NCBI GenBank assembly: GCA_002314145.1
Contig: DCCG01000019.1
Span: 62,001 to 126,000 of the forward strand
Length of the DNA: 64,000 nucleotides
From: Thalassolituus sp. UBA1087
GTDB lineage: Bacteria; Pseudomonadota; Gammaproteobacteria; Pseudomonadales; Oceanobacteraceae
Direction of reading: 5' to 3'
This document shows positions 19,016-28,299 of this stretch, one piece after another. Below the pieces are notes generated by a model, which did no database searches, had not been told where the DNA came from, and saw only the letters and a program-made list of their open reading frames with translations. The position numbers and the translations under genes are program-made. Numbering within the stretch: position 1 is the stretch's first letter; each line of letters opens with the position of its first letter.

Positions 19016-20005
19016 ATGACCCGAATGCCCGCAGGTAGCTGTATGAATGAAGCCTGGAAAATCGTCGCCGACGACCCTGATCCCGCCCAGCGTGACGCTA
19101 ACTGGCATGCAGCGTTGCAACGTGTGTTTCTGTCGATGGTGGAACAACCCGGCGGCACACAGCTGCATGGCGAAGTCAGCTACAACCGCTCTCCGCTGGG
19201 CATTGAATTCGTGCGCCTGGCAGGCTCCCCACAAGTGATCATCGGGGACTATCCATCGCAGCCAAATCAGTCGGAAAGTATCTGGCTGGCACTGGCGCTG
19301 GAAGGTGATGCCACACTGACCATTGACGATAACAAGGCGGATCTTTCCCCGGGCGATATTCTGTATGGTTCCACCGGGGTTAACCATGCCGCCCTGCATC
19401 TGAGCAGCGACTTCCGTGTACTGACACTGGAAGTCCCCCACGCTATTTTCTATAAGCGTTTGCTGAACCCGCTGTCGATCCGGGCCGGTACGCTGTCCGG
19501 GCAGAGTGGTATTGGCAAGTTGCTGTCGGATTTTCTGTGTTCTGTATCCGGTGAGCTGGAAGGCCTGACCCCGGCAAGCTTTCATCCGGTGGAAATGTCG
19601 CTGTCTGAACTCTTGATTTACAGTCTGGCAGAACAGACGACGGTGAACACTTTCCGCGACCCGGGACACGCCCAGCATTTCCGCGAGATATGCCACTCCA
19701 TTGAACTGAACCTGGGTGACCCGGAACTGAACCTGCCGAAAATAGCAGAGCTCAATAATGCCTCGGTGCGCTACGTACAGAAAATATTTAAAGAAGCCGA
19801 ACTGAGTTTTAACCAATATCTGCGTCGTCGCCGGCTGGAATTATGCAAACGCGATATGTCGAGTCAGGTAAATGCCGGTTTATCGATCTCAGAAATCTGT
19901 TACCGCCGGGGCTTTAATGATCTGGCTTATTTCAGCCGGGCTTTCAGCGCTGAGTTCGGTATGTCACCCCGGGCATTCCGCTCACGCAAGCTGGACAGTC
20001 AGTAA
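19016..20005 (+). CDS. AraC-family transcriptional regulator
   Basis: About 329 residues. The C-terminal domain contains both helix-turn-helix motifs (LNLPKIAELNNASVRYVQKIF and ISEICYRRGFNDLAYFSRAF, residues ~235-320) and the typical FGMSPRAFR end. The N-terminal half resembles the AraC-binding-like cupin domain. ATG 19016 follows a purine-rich AGGGAAGACAGG stretch; a GTG at 18905 would add 37 residues. It converges on the six-gene leftward catabolic operon and could be its regulator; no operator was identified that proves this. Confidence 0.88.
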   Translation: MTRMPAGSCMNEAWKIVADDPDPAQRDANWHAALQRVFLSMVEQPGGTQLHGEVSYNRSPLGIEFVRLAGSPQVIIGDYPSQPNQSESIWLALALEGDATLTIDDNKADLSPGDILYGSTGVNHAALHLSSDFRVLTLEVPHAIFYKRLLNPLSIRAGTLSGQSGIGKLLSDFLCSVSGELEGLTPASFHPVEMSLSELLIYSLAEQTTVNTFRDPGHAQHFREICHSIELNLGDPELNLPKIAELNNASVRYVQKIFKEAELSFNQYLRRRRLELCKRDMSSQVNAGLSISEICYRRGFNDLAYFSRAFSAEFGMSPRAFRSRKLDSQ

Positions 20006-20060
20006 CCCATCAATCATGACCGTGTGGCTGATCCTGGTGCATATTGACAAATAACGCACT

Positions 20061-20090
20061 AAAAAAACCCCGACAGAGGCCGGGGAAAAA
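20061..20090. terminator. Intrinsic terminator between AraC gene and catabolic operon
   Basis: A GC stem (CCCCG, 20068-20072, with CGGGG, 20081-20085) is flanked by seven As on the left and five As on the right, so it reads as a T-tailed terminator for the leftward operon. Confidence 0.8.
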
Positions 20091-20138
20091 GATCTTCCGC
20101 TGAACATGGATCATCCGATGAAGGAAAGTAAAGCAGGG

Positions 20139-20663
20139 TCAGAGAAACTGACTGCGGTGATAAATCAGCGCCTCGGCATCCTGATCACGCTCAATCTGGC
20201 ACGGGCTGCCGACCACAATTTCGTGATCTCCGCCGTCGTGAATGGTTTCCAGCGTGCATTCAATGCTGGCACAGGATTGCGCCAGTAGCGGGCAACCCAG
20301 ATAACCGGTTTGCCATTCAACGCCGTTAAACTTATCCGGTTCTTTGGAACCGAACTTAAAGGCCAGATCTTTGGCCTCGCGATTTAAAATATTAATAGCA
20401 AAGCGGCCGGTGCGGCGCACAATATCCAGAGTACGGGATCGCTTATCCAGACAGATCAGCAACAACCGCGGGCGCAGTGACAGACTGCTGAACGCGCTGA
20501 CAGTACTGCCGGTCATGTCGCCGTTTTCATCGGTGGTGGTGATCACCGTCAGACCGGAGGCAAACATGCCCATGGTTTCTTTCCAGCGCGTCAGCTGGTC
20601 TTCTTCGCTGTATTGATTTTCCGGCGCATCGGCGGCGGTTTTTGTTAAAGTATTAACAGTCAT
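20139..20663 (-). CDS. Flavin reductase (RutF/HpaC-like)
   Basis: About 174 residues of the flavin reductase-like domain: ASGLTVITT near residue 40, GSTVSAFSSLSLRPRLLLICLD and GRFAINILN are the family blocks. It would reduce FMN or FAD with NAD(P)H and hand it to a partner monooxygenase. The partner is evidently the RutA-like enzyme three genes upstream in the same operon. ATG 20663 is chosen because GGAG lies eight bases upstream; the longer frame to 20693 overlaps the preceding gene. It is the last gene before a terminator. Confidence 0.88.
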   Translation of the reverse strand: MTVNTLTKTAADAPENQYSEEDQLTRWKETMGMFASGLTVITTTDENGDMTGSTVSAFSSLSLRPRLLLICLDKRSRTLDIVRRTGRFAINILNREAKDLAFKFGSKEPDKFNGVEWQTGYLGCPLLAQSCASIECTLETIHDGGDHEIVVGSPCQIERDQDAEALIYHRSQFL

Positions 20664-20679
20664 TATATTCTCCTGCTGA

Positions 20680-21996
20680 TTACGCACGGCCACAGACAGA
20701 CAATGCCGTCAGGGCGTAAATCAAGGCACTTTTTACCAGGTCTTCTGGGGTTGGTTCACTGCGCGGCATACCGCAGGTAACCGCCGGAATTCCCTGGGTG
20801 TTGAACACATTGTGGTCACGCCACATGCTGGAATAGATGGGATGAGCGGTCGCCAGCGGTTGTTGCAATACTGATTCAGTGGCTTCGGCAAATGCTGCAT
20901 TCAGTGGTGCAACCGCCTCGTCTTCGGCTGCCGCACCATGCCGGACTACCAGTGGCTCAATATCAAACTCGCCGATATTCAAATTATGAATCAGCCCATT
21001 CAGTTCACGGATGACCGGCGCAATGGTCTGCTTTGGGGAAAGACCTACTTCCAGATACAGGTTGCAGATTTCCGTTCCGGCACCAAAGGTATGTGGTACA
21101 CCGGCACGCACCGAGTCCAGCTGAACTTTCGGCAAGGAGGTACCGCCGGCGCTGTCAAAACGATGGCGCTGTTCATAATCCAGCCCCCATTGGTGCAAAG
21201 CTTCAATCACTTTTGCTGAGCGATAAATCGGGTTCGGGTGCTGCTCCACAGGCGGATGTTCCAGCGCCGGGGTAAAGGCCATGTCACCGAACAGACGGAT
21301 ACGTACCAGGGCATAACCACTGCCAACCCAGGTGATACCAAAATCTGTTCCCTCGGCAGCCACGACATAATCCGGCGCTACGCCACCATGATGAAATAAA
21401 TAATGCGCACCAATATCTTTGCCCAGAAAATCAATGCCGCTGTTTTCTTCAATGGGCTCCGGGCCAATTTCGCCCGGACAGGCGGTAAGATACATTTTAC
21501 CGGCGAGATCAATGCCGGCTTTTTTTAATGCTTTTGCCGCGATCAAAAAACAGCTCATGGGTCCGCGGTCATTGGTTACCGGAAAGCCATGGATGCGGTT
21601 ATCTTCCAGCCAGCATTGTGTCCAGTCCGCTTTGGCCACTGTTTCCGGGCGATATTTGATACCATCCAGCGCGGCAGAAAAATCCGGACTTTCAGTATCC
21701 AGATGCGCAGTAAACAGCAGATTGGCCCCATGCGCTGATCCACCATATTCCCCTACTATATTGGGTCTGTGTTCAACAGCAGCAATTTTACGGGGTGCAA
21801 AACCTTCCTCCTGCATCCAGTCATATACATATTGTGCGGCTTCGGCTTCGTATCCGGAGCGGCTGGGAATATTGCCCAGCGCCAGTGCCAGCTCGACCAG
21901 CTCCTGCTGATCAATCGCAGCGGCAATGGCATTAACTTCATCTTCCGACACCTGATAGTTAAGGGTGGCAGACGAAGGTTCGGTTCGTTTCAGCAT
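20680..21996 (-). CDS. M20-family amidohydrolase/peptidase
   Basis: 438 residues. The metal-binding motif FTAHLDTESPD (about residue 96) and the bridging Asp in NDRGP fit the ArgE/DapE/carboxypeptidase G2 family, which hydrolyses N-acyl or peptide-like amide bonds. The usual catalytic Glu-Glu pair is replaced by PGEIGPEP, so one Glu is shifted or missing; C-terminal HPIYSSMWRDHNVF could supply the last metal ligand. It sits between an isochorismatase-type hydrolase and the flavin reductase, 19 bases from the former, so it probably acts on a product of the same pathway. Confidence 0.8.
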   Translation of the reverse strand: MLKRTEPSSATLNYQVSEDEVNAIAAAIDQQELVELALALGNIPSRSGYEAEAAQYVYDWMQEEGFAPRKIAAVEHRPNIVGEYGGSAHGANLLFTAHLDTESPDFSAALDGIKYRPETVAKADWTQCWLEDNRIHGFPVTNDRGPMSCFLIAAKALKKAGIDLAGKMYLTACPGEIGPEPIEENSGIDFLGKDIGAHYLFHHGGVAPDYVVAAEGTDFGITWVGSGYALVRIRLFGDMAFTPALEHPPVEQHPNPIYRSAKVIEALHQWGLDYEQRHRFDSAGGTSLPKVQLDSVRAGVPHTFGAGTEICNLYLEVGLSPKQTIAPVIRELNGLIHNLNIGEFDIEPLVVRHGAAAEDEAVAPLNAAFAEATESVLQQPLATAHPIYSSMWRDHNVFNTQGIPAVTCGMPRSEPTPEDLVKSALIYALTALSVCGRA

Positions 21997-22014
21997 GCAG
22001 TTACTCCGGAGATA

Positions 22015-22647
22015 TTATCGGCTCCAGGCCTGAGTGATTTCTTCCACCGTCAGTGGAATAGCAAAACTCATGGTTAATATTTTTAATGTTGTATCGTGCA
22101 TATCCTGTTCATAAGCAGCGCAGGCATCCGCGGCAATAAATACAGAAAAGTCTTTCTGGAACGCGTCACGGACAGTGCTGTCCACGCAGCATTCTGTGGT
22201 AATACCGCACGTCACCAGTGTGGTTATGCCTTTTTCATGCAGTGCTTTTTCCAGATCAGTGCCGACAAAGGCACTGTATTTCGGCTTCCAGATAACCAGA
22301 TCTTCCGGCTGCGGGGTCAGCTGATAAAACTCTTCTCCACCGGAACTTTCCCGACAGATAGCGTACGCCTCATCGGAATTCTGACCCGAACGCCGCATCC
22401 ATTCAGTCCACACCGGCGAATCCGTCTGAGGGGATGTTTTCAGGCCAACAAAAATAACCGCAACACCGGCGTTGCGTGCCTGATCAATCAGCTTCTCAAT
22501 GCCTGGCTTCACTTTAAGTACCGGTTCCATCGGAATGCCGGCTTTACCGAGCAAACCATCAGGGGACGCGAAGTCCACCTGATAATCGATGATGCACAGC
22601 GCCGTATGCGGCGGCGCTATCCATTCATGCAGTTGCGCATGACTCAT
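22015..22647 (-). CDS. Isochorismatase-family cysteine amidohydrolase (RutB-like position)
   Basis: 210 residues. The Asp-Lys-Cys catalytic triad is visible: Asp in CIIDYQVDF, Lys in WKPKYSAF and Cys in GITTECCVDSTVRDAF. Members such as RutB and N-carbamoylsarcosine amidase hydrolyse amide or ureido bonds. The start overlaps the stop of the RutA-like gene by four bases (ATGA), indicating coupled translation, exactly the rutA-rutB arrangement of the pyrimidine-degradation operon. Overall identity to RutB looks modest and several surrounding genes differ, so a different substrate is likely. Confidence 0.87.
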   Translation of the reverse strand: MSHAQLHEWIAPPHTALCIIDYQVDFASPDGLLGKAGIPMEPVLKVKPGIEKLIDQARNAGVAVIFVGLKTSPQTDSPVWTEWMRRSGQNSDEAYAICRESSGGEEFYQLTPQPEDLVIWKPKYSAFVGTDLEKALHEKGITTLVTCGITTECCVDSTVRDAFQKDFSVFIAADACAAYEQDMHDTTLKILTMSFAIPLTVEEITQAWSR

Positions 22648-23711
22648 GAAAATTCTTCCTGCAGAGCCGGCAGAATTTTTTCACCAAAGGTCGTCAAGCC
22701 TTCCACATAATCCGGGAAGATCAGCATCACACCGTCCAGGTCGCATTCTTTCATCAGTTTGGACAGCTCAGCACGGCAGGTTTCAGGGCTACCAATTGCG
22801 GTATGTGTCATGAAGGCATTACCGGCGCGTTCCACCATGGCGTTATTCTGCAAAGAGGTATCGATACCGAAGCTTTCCAGCATGCCGCGGACGGCTCCCA
22901 GGTCCAGACCATCGCGGTACTTCTGTGCCTGTGCCTGAGCTTCTTCGTCAGTTTCAGCGCAGATAATGGTGCTCATACAGAAAGTTTTAGCCGTGGTGTT
23001 CAGCTCTTTGGCGATCTCTTTGGCACGGCGACTGATATCACCGGTTTCCTGTTCATCTTTACCACCAATAAAGCAGATATCGGTATTTTTCACACTGAAG
23101 CGCAGACCACGTTCCGACTGACCGGCACAAACCAGGGTGGGACGTGGTTTAGTAACAGGCTTAGGTTCAGAGACACAGTCTTTCATCTTGAAGAAATCGC
23201 CATTTACAGTAACGCTTTCTTCTGCCCACAGCTGTTTAATAATATTGGTCCACTCTTCCGTCATAGCGTAACGATCGTCGTGGCTCAGATTTTCATCCCA
23301 GGCTCCCATCTGTTCGAATTCACCCTTGAAAGAACCGGACACAATATTCAGCCCGGCACGGCCGTTACTGATCTGATCGAGGGTGGTAATCATTTTTGCA
23401 GTCACTGCCGGGTTATGCAGGCCGGCGTGCATGGTGCCAATGATTTTTGCATTTTTGGTTGCCTGAGCAATACCCGCCATCATAGTGACGGATTCCAGAG
23501 AGGTTCCCCAATGGCCGGTTTCACCACCGAAACCACGCCATTTGGACATAGACATAATAAAATCGAGTCCAATTTCATCAGCCACTAACGCCGCTTCCAG
23601 ATTCTGCTTGTAGGAAGCATCGAGTTTTGGCGTCGTGGTTGAAATAATCCAGCCACCGCTGGCAATCGGCAGAAAAACACCAAATTCTTTAGAGCATTGT
23701 TTAGCAGACAT
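22644..23711 (-). CDS. RutA-like flavin-dependent monooxygenase (luciferase-like family)
   Basis: About 355 residues. The start FGVFLPIASGGWIISTTTP closely mirrors RutA (GVFIPIGNNGWLISTTAP), and the RGFGG, GLNIVSGS, GEFEQMG and VCAGQS blocks also occur in RutA. That enzyme opens uracil with a flavin peroxide/oxide and reduced FMN. ATG 23711 has AGGAG upstream; the longer frame to 23750 does not. The next gene overlaps by four bases and a flavin reductase lies in the same operon, so the full two-component monooxygenase is present. The substrate may be a pyrimidine-like or other cyclic amide, but is not determined by sequence. Confidence 0.85.
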   Translation of the reverse strand: MSAKQCSKEFGVFLPIASGGWIISTTTPKLDASYKQNLEAALVADEIGLDFIMSMSKWRGFGGETGHWGTSLESVTMMAGIAQATKNAKIIGTMHAGLHNPAVTAKMITTLDQISNGRAGLNIVSGSFKGEFEQMGAWDENLSHDDRYAMTEEWTNIIKQLWAEESVTVNGDFFKMKDCVSEPKPVTKPRPTLVCAGQSERGLRFSVKNTDICFIGGKDEQETGDISRRAKEIAKELNTTAKTFCMSTIICAETDEEAQAQAQKYRDGLDLGAVRGMLESFGIDTSLQNNAMVERAGNAFMTHTAIGSPETCRAELSKLMKECDLDGVMLIFPDYVEGLTTFGEKILPALQEEFS

Positions 23712-23777
23712 TATAAAACTCCTGTCTGTGATGGCCTGATATCTGCGCAATAACAGGCCGGATATTGATACGTCGTT

Positions 23778-25052
23778 TCAGCTATAGGCTTGTGCAGTAT
23801 TGTTACTGTCTTCTGTATGCTGAGGCGGACGCATTACCAGAGTTGCGATGAGTACAATTACGGGAATCACGGTGATGGCCAGGAAGGCAGGCATAAAGCT
23901 GCCCGCAGCATCTTTAACCGCACCGGCAAAGAAAGGAGAGAAACAGGCCAGTGTTGAAATCAGATTCATCACGGAGAAAAGTTCAAGATAAGGGCCACGG
24001 CCGTAGTAATTAGACAGCAGAATACTGGTGGCCAGGAAGGTCATACCGTAACCCACACCAATACCAATGGTGAAAATCACCAGCATGGCCCAGGAGTTGG
24101 CAAAACTCAGTGACAGCAGACCAATGATCATCAGCGCCAGACTGCCGATCAGCAATTTTTTCGGTTCCAGCCACTCGCCGATGAGGCCACTGCCAACACG
24201 GGAAAAGGCGTTAATAAATGCCTGAGTACTGAGTAGCCCCGCAGCGACTTCGGCACTGAAACCAATGTCGGTGACATGGGCAACCGAGAAGCTGTTGACC
24301 GTAATACCACACAGTAAAAATGATGTATAAGCAGCCGCTATGACATAAAACTGCCAGGTTTTTAATGCCTGCTTGGCAGTCCATTCCTGAGCCGTACGAT
24401 AAATAGATGAAGTGTTATCTTCTTTCTGCAGGTTCTGGGTAACAAATTCAGCGTGGTCTTCTTCATCTTGACCTTCGCGCAGCAGAATAATGGCAATGAC
24501 TGAGGCAACGGCCAGCGCAACACCAGCAATACCCCAATGCATGCGCCAGCTGCCAAAAAAATCAACCGCGAGGAAATAGACCCAGGGACCAACGACACCA
24601 CCCAGACCACCAACAGTAAAATACACACCAAAAGCGGTGGATTGTTTCTGAAAAAGACGACCCAGTACATAAGTCCCCGGCACGGTGGCGACAAAACTGA
24701 AACCAATACCCAGCAATGTGGTGCCAATAAAGTAGGTCATCACTGCGTGGGTGTTGTACAACGTCAGAAAAGACGCGGATAAAATTAGCGCACCCACAAA
24801 CAAGGTGGCACGCACGCCAATCTTACGGATAAAGATGGCAGGTAAATAACTGGACAGGCCGCAGGCCAGTCCCAGCAAAGTAAAACCAAAACCGGCACTG
24901 GACCAGCTCCAGCCCAGTTCCTGAATCATGCTGGGCAGAACCACACCCAGTGACGTGAAGGTTGCGGCGGTAATTAAAAAATACAGTACACTGAATAATG
25001 CGAGTACCAGCCATTGATAATTGCGGCTGAATACCTGAGCCTGAGTCGTCAT
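23778..25052 (-). CDS. MFS transporter (OFA/monocarboxylate-porter-like)
   Basis: 424 residues with about twelve hydrophobic helices and a central cytoplasmic loop rich in acidic residues (about 195-220). The N-terminal SLGVVLPSMIQELGWS segment and the later GLLSTQAFINAFSRVGSGLIGEWL are typical of the oxalate-formate/MCT-like branch of the major facilitator superfamily. It lies between a Tsx-like outer-membrane channel and the RutA-like enzyme in one operon and is probably an inner-membrane importer for the substrate, or an exporter for a product. Confidence 0.9.
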   Translation of the reverse strand: MTTQAQVFSRNYQWLVLALFSVLYFLITAATFTSLGVVLPSMIQELGWSWSSAGFGFTLLGLACGLSSYLPAIFIRKIGVRATLFVGALILSASFLTLYNTHAVMTYFIGTTLLGIGFSFVATVPGTYVLGRLFQKQSTAFGVYFTVGGLGGVVGPWVYFLAVDFFGSWRMHWGIAGVALAVASVIAIILLREGQDEEDHAEFVTQNLQKEDNTSSIYRTAQEWTAKQALKTWQFYVIAAAYTSFLLCGITVNSFSVAHVTDIGFSAEVAAGLLSTQAFINAFSRVGSGLIGEWLEPKKLLIGSLALMIIGLLSLSFANSWAMLVIFTIGIGVGYGMTFLATSILLSNYYGRGPYLELFSVMNLISTLACFSPFFAGAVKDAAGSFMPAFLAITVIPVIVLIATLVMRPPQHTEDSNNTAQAYS

Positions 25053-25126
25053 AAACTACTCTCCCGAAATGAAAATCATGGTGTTATTGCGTAAGGTTCC
25101 GGCCTGTCCGGCAGGCCAACAGACGC

Positions 25127-25948
25127 TTACCAGAAGCTGTAGCGGATAAAGGCACCCCAGGCTTCCTGATTGGAATCAGTAACGCCCCCGGTCCAGCCGA
25201 CGGCTCCGTCTTTGGCGCCGTATTTATTACGGATCGGGTTAATCACCAGACCTGTCCACAGATGGCCGGCATCATTGCCCAGAGCTTTACCCAGGTCATA
25301 ATGCAGTTCGGGTTTAAAGTCCGTTACACGGACATCATTGAAGGTGTGGTCAAAGGTACCGACGATGCGGAAGTCACCAATACTGGTTGAAAACGGAATC
25401 CCGTAGTCAATATGGATACGGCTGCCATCCCAGCCTTCACTGACCACGCCATCTGAATAGGCTGAGTTTTCACGATAAAAGATGGTGCGGAACCAGCTGA
25501 AGCCATTGACCGGTAAATTCCAGTCGAGGGCAATACCGGCATAGTAATCGACACTGTCGACATCCTGAGTTTTGGCAATCCATTGAGCAAAGGCAATGTC
25601 TTTAAAAACGCCGTGAGAAATATCCTGATTAAATATTTTTGAGTAGCTCAGACGCGGTACAAATTTGTAATAATAGGTCTGGTCTTTACCCGTCCAGTCG
25701 TCATCACCGGCATTATTTTCCAGGATGCTGTATACGTACATATCACCGATGCTGTAATCCCCGAAGGCCTCAACAATGGGTGATACAGTCGTTTCCGGTG
25801 ACATTTTGTTATCGTTGAAGTTATACAGGCTGACATCAAAGCTCTGAAAATTGACAAAGTCAGCATTGGCGTAGCTGCAGGTCATAGCGGCGCCAGCGGT
25901 GGTCAGTGCTATGGCACTTTTTTTCAGTTTTTCTGCGACAGAGAACAT
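25127..25948 (-). CDS. Tsx-like nucleoside-specific outer-membrane channel
   Basis: About 273 residues. A signal peptide ends SYANA and the protein ends in an aromatic residue after alternating hydrophobic strands (AFIRYSFW), as expected for an outer-membrane barrel. The segments NFQSFDVSLYNFNDNK and the repeated Tyr/Trp-rich strands match the nucleoside-specific channel (Tsx) family. ATG 25948 follows GAGGA; the frame to 25963 adds five residues. As first gene of the operon it provides outer-membrane entry and suggests that the substrate is nucleoside-like or another small polar heterocycle. Confidence 0.85.
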   Translation of the reverse strand: MFSVAEKLKKSAIALTTAGAAMTCSYANADFVNFQSFDVSLYNFNDNKMSPETTVSPIVEAFGDYSIGDMYVYSILENNAGDDDWTGKDQTYYYKFVPRLSYSKIFNQDISHGVFKDIAFAQWIAKTQDVDSVDYYAGIALDWNLPVNGFSWFRTIFYRENSAYSDGVVSEGWDGSRIHIDYGIPFSTSIGDFRIVGTFDHTFNDVRVTDFKPELHYDLGKALGNDAGHLWTGLVINPIRNKYGAKDGAVGWTGGVTDSNQEAWGAFIRYSFW

Positions 25949-26362
25949 CGTTCTTCCTCTCAAGTAAGCATCGTTTTTATTCCGTGGCTGCGCATGGCTC
26001 TGCAGCGCCTGCGCATTTCTTATCTCTCCTGTGACCAGAGGTGCAAGTCGCAGTCCGTTATAACCGGGCCCCCCGCAACAGTCCGTCTCACAGTAGTCAC
26101 CATCTTATGCGGGAAATTTGTTAACTCACTTGTCAAAATATGCACAGCGATTTGCACTTGCCGTGCACAGGTAGCGCTGATATTTCTTGTGTGGTCAGAA
26201 AGAAACACTTGAGGGAAAGCAGGAACAGGGTGGTTATTTTGTTCCGTTCCTGTCTTATGTAACCTACTCCGGCCCTGCGGACAGCAACCAACATTCATGA
26301 CAGTCCGGCGCCCGCAGATAAAAATACTGCCGTTTTCAGTCATCCATACAGATAATAGCTTT
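25949..26362. promoter_or_regulatory. Divergent control region between the two transport/catabolic operons
   Basis: 414 bases with no gene. It must contain both divergent promoters. The pentamer TGCAC occurs three times at about one-helical-turn spacing (26141, 26153, 26164), twice as TGCACAG, with a small GCAC/GTGC inverted pair. This looks like a regulator site, though no known consensus was recognised. Confidence 0.5.
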
Positions 26363-27415
26363 ATGTCTTCGCTATCCGCCGTATCATCGATCAGGTCCAG
26401 ACCGGTTCTTCATTATTGCCTTACTTTCTGTAAGGCGTTAATACGTCTGCTTTTTATTCTTGCAGCCGTTGCCATACTTGTCTTTTTTATTCTGCGCCTG
26501 TTACCGGTGGATGCGGCGGCTATGTTGCTGCCTCCCAACGGCAGTGCCGATGAACTGCAGAGACTGCGGGCTGCACTGGGGCTTGATCAGCCTCTGTTGC
26601 AACAGTTTCTTATCTGGCTGAAGAATCTGCTGCATGGTAATGCCGGCCTCTCAATCCGTTCCGGTGAGGAAGTCAGTACGCTGATTCTGTCGGCCCTGCC
26701 CGTGACCCTGCAACTGGTAACGCTGGCTATATTGATTGGTGCCGGCGCCGGTTTTATCAGCGGTGTTCTGGCCTTCCGTTATCGTTTCACTCCGGTGCGC
26801 AATTCGCTGGAAGTTACCAATGCCATGGCGCTGTCGGTACCGGAATTTCTATGGGGTATTCTGTTAATGCTGGTTTTTGGTATCGGGCTGCGGGTATCCC
26901 CCTTCTTTGGTGAAGTTGATCCGCGTCTGATGGTTGAGCAGCAAACAGGATTTCTGCTGATCGATACGCTGCTCAGCGGTAATCCTGCAGCATTTTTAAA
27001 TGTACTGAGCCACTATCTGCTGCCATCCCTGGCACTGGCGCTGGCCATTGCACCAACCCTGATGCGCATTCTGTACTCCAGCCTTAATCAGATTTATGCC
27101 AGTGAATATATGCGCAGTGCCCGCCTGAGAGGACTGCCGGAACGCCGTTTATTGCTGGTCCATGCACTGCGCAATGCCGTGTTGCCAGCCCTCAATCTGA
27201 TGAGCGTTCAGGCCGGAATGTTAATTGGTGGTACCCTGCTGATCGAAAAGATTTACGGGTTACAGGGCATAGGCTCGCTGATGATTGATGCCATCAACAA
27301 TCAGGATTTACCTGTGATTCAGGCGGTTGCTCTGGTGTATGCCATTTGCGTCCTGATGATTAATCAGGCAACGGAATGGCTGCAGCATGTTCTCGACCCG
27401 AGGGCCGGGGTATGA
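26363..27415 (+). CDS. ABC transporter permease, DppB/OppB-like
   Basis: About 350 residues, six predicted membrane helices. The first helix is followed by the family segment LPVDAAAMLLPPNG...LRAALGLDQPLLQQFLIWL, and the EAA loop region (RSARLRGLPERRLLLVHALRNA) is present. It is the first of four overlapping genes encoding a peptide/nickel-type importer. The start may be ATG 26297 or ATG 26363; neither has a strong Shine-Dalgarno sequence and the second is nearer the first helix. Confidence 0.9.
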   Translation: MSSLSAVSSIRSRPVLHYCLTFCKALIRLLFILAAVAILVFFILRLLPVDAAAMLLPPNGSADELQRLRAALGLDQPLLQQFLIWLKNLLHGNAGLSIRSGEEVSTLILSALPVTLQLVTLAILIGAGAGFISGVLAFRYRFTPVRNSLEVTNAMALSVPEFLWGILLMLVFGIGLRVSPFFGEVDPRLMVEQQTGFLLIDTLLSGNPAAFLNVLSHYLLPSLALALAIAPTLMRILYSSLNQIYASEYMRSARLRGLPERRLLLVHALRNAVLPALNLMSVQAGMLIGGTLLIEKIYGLQGIGSLMIDAINNQDLPVIQAVALVYAICVLMINQATEWLQHVLDPRAGV

Positions 27416-28299
27416 CGATCAGTATCAGTATGAATGGTATATCCACAACGCTGCGACGTGCTGGCTGGCGCCTGCTGTTGGGCGGAGGCATATATATAAC
27501 GCTGTTTATTGTCGCATTACTGGCGCCACAGCTGGCCCCCCACGCCGCAGATACGCAACACCTTGAGCAAACGCTGCTGCCACCATTCTGGATGGACGGC
27601 GGTCACACGGATTACCTGTTGGGAACCGATGTCCTCGGTCGCGATATTCTGTCACAACTGATTTACGGAGCCCGTGTCACTGCCATCGTCGTGGTACTGG
27701 CACCACTGGGCGCGGCACTGACAGGCAGTTGTCTTGGGCTGATGGCCGGCTATCTGCGCGGCTGGACAGAAAAAGTGATCATGACTCTGGTTGAAATCTG
27801 GATGGCATTTCCGTCCGTGGTGCTGGCCATGTTACTGATGGTCGCTTTGATGCCGGGATTCACCAGCGTCATTCTGGCCATTATTCTGGTTGACTGGACA
27901 CGCTTCTGCCGCGTTATCCGTGGCGAGGTCATCACCTGGCGCGACCGCGATTTTGTTAAAGCTGCCCGTCTTTCCGGTGCGTCACATCTTTCAGTGATGG
28001 TCAGCGACCTGCTGCCGGTCGTCCGTCCAACGCTGATGGTGCTGATAACGCTGGAGATGGCCACGGCCATTATGGCGGAAAGTATTCTCTCATTTGTCGG
28101 CATGTCGGTAGGCCCGGACACTCCCTCCTGGGGCGCGATGATTGCACGCAGTCTGAACACCGTGTTCAGTGCCCCCTGGCAACTGGTGCCGCCAATGGCT
28201 GCCATTGTCATTACTATTTTCGCCGCCATGATGCTGGGTACAGGGTTGAGATTTTCCCGCCGGGAACAGACTGCCACCGGTGATGAGGTTCTGGTATGA
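27412..28299 (+). CDS. ABC transporter permease, DppC/OppC-like
   Basis: About 295 residues with six helices. The DVLGRDILSQLIYGARV segment near residue 70 and the EAA loop VKAARLSGASHLSVMVSDLLP mark the OppC branch. The ATG at 27412 overlaps the stop of the upstream permease gene (ATGA), so translation is coupled. It forms the heterodimeric channel with the upstream permease. Confidence 0.93.
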   Translation: MTISISMNGISTTLRRAGWRLLLGGGIYITLFIVALLAPQLAPHAADTQHLEQTLLPPFWMDGGHTDYLLGTDVLGRDILSQLIYGARVTAIVVVLAPLGAALTGSCLGLMAGYLRGWTEKVIMTLVEIWMAFPSVVLAMLLMVALMPGFTSVILAIILVDWTRFCRVIRGEVITWRDRDFVKAARLSGASHLSVMVSDLLPVVRPTLMVLITLEMATAIMAESILSFVGMSVGPDTPSWGAMIARSLNTVFSAPWQLVPPMAAIVITIFAAMMLGTGLRFSRREQTATGDEVLV

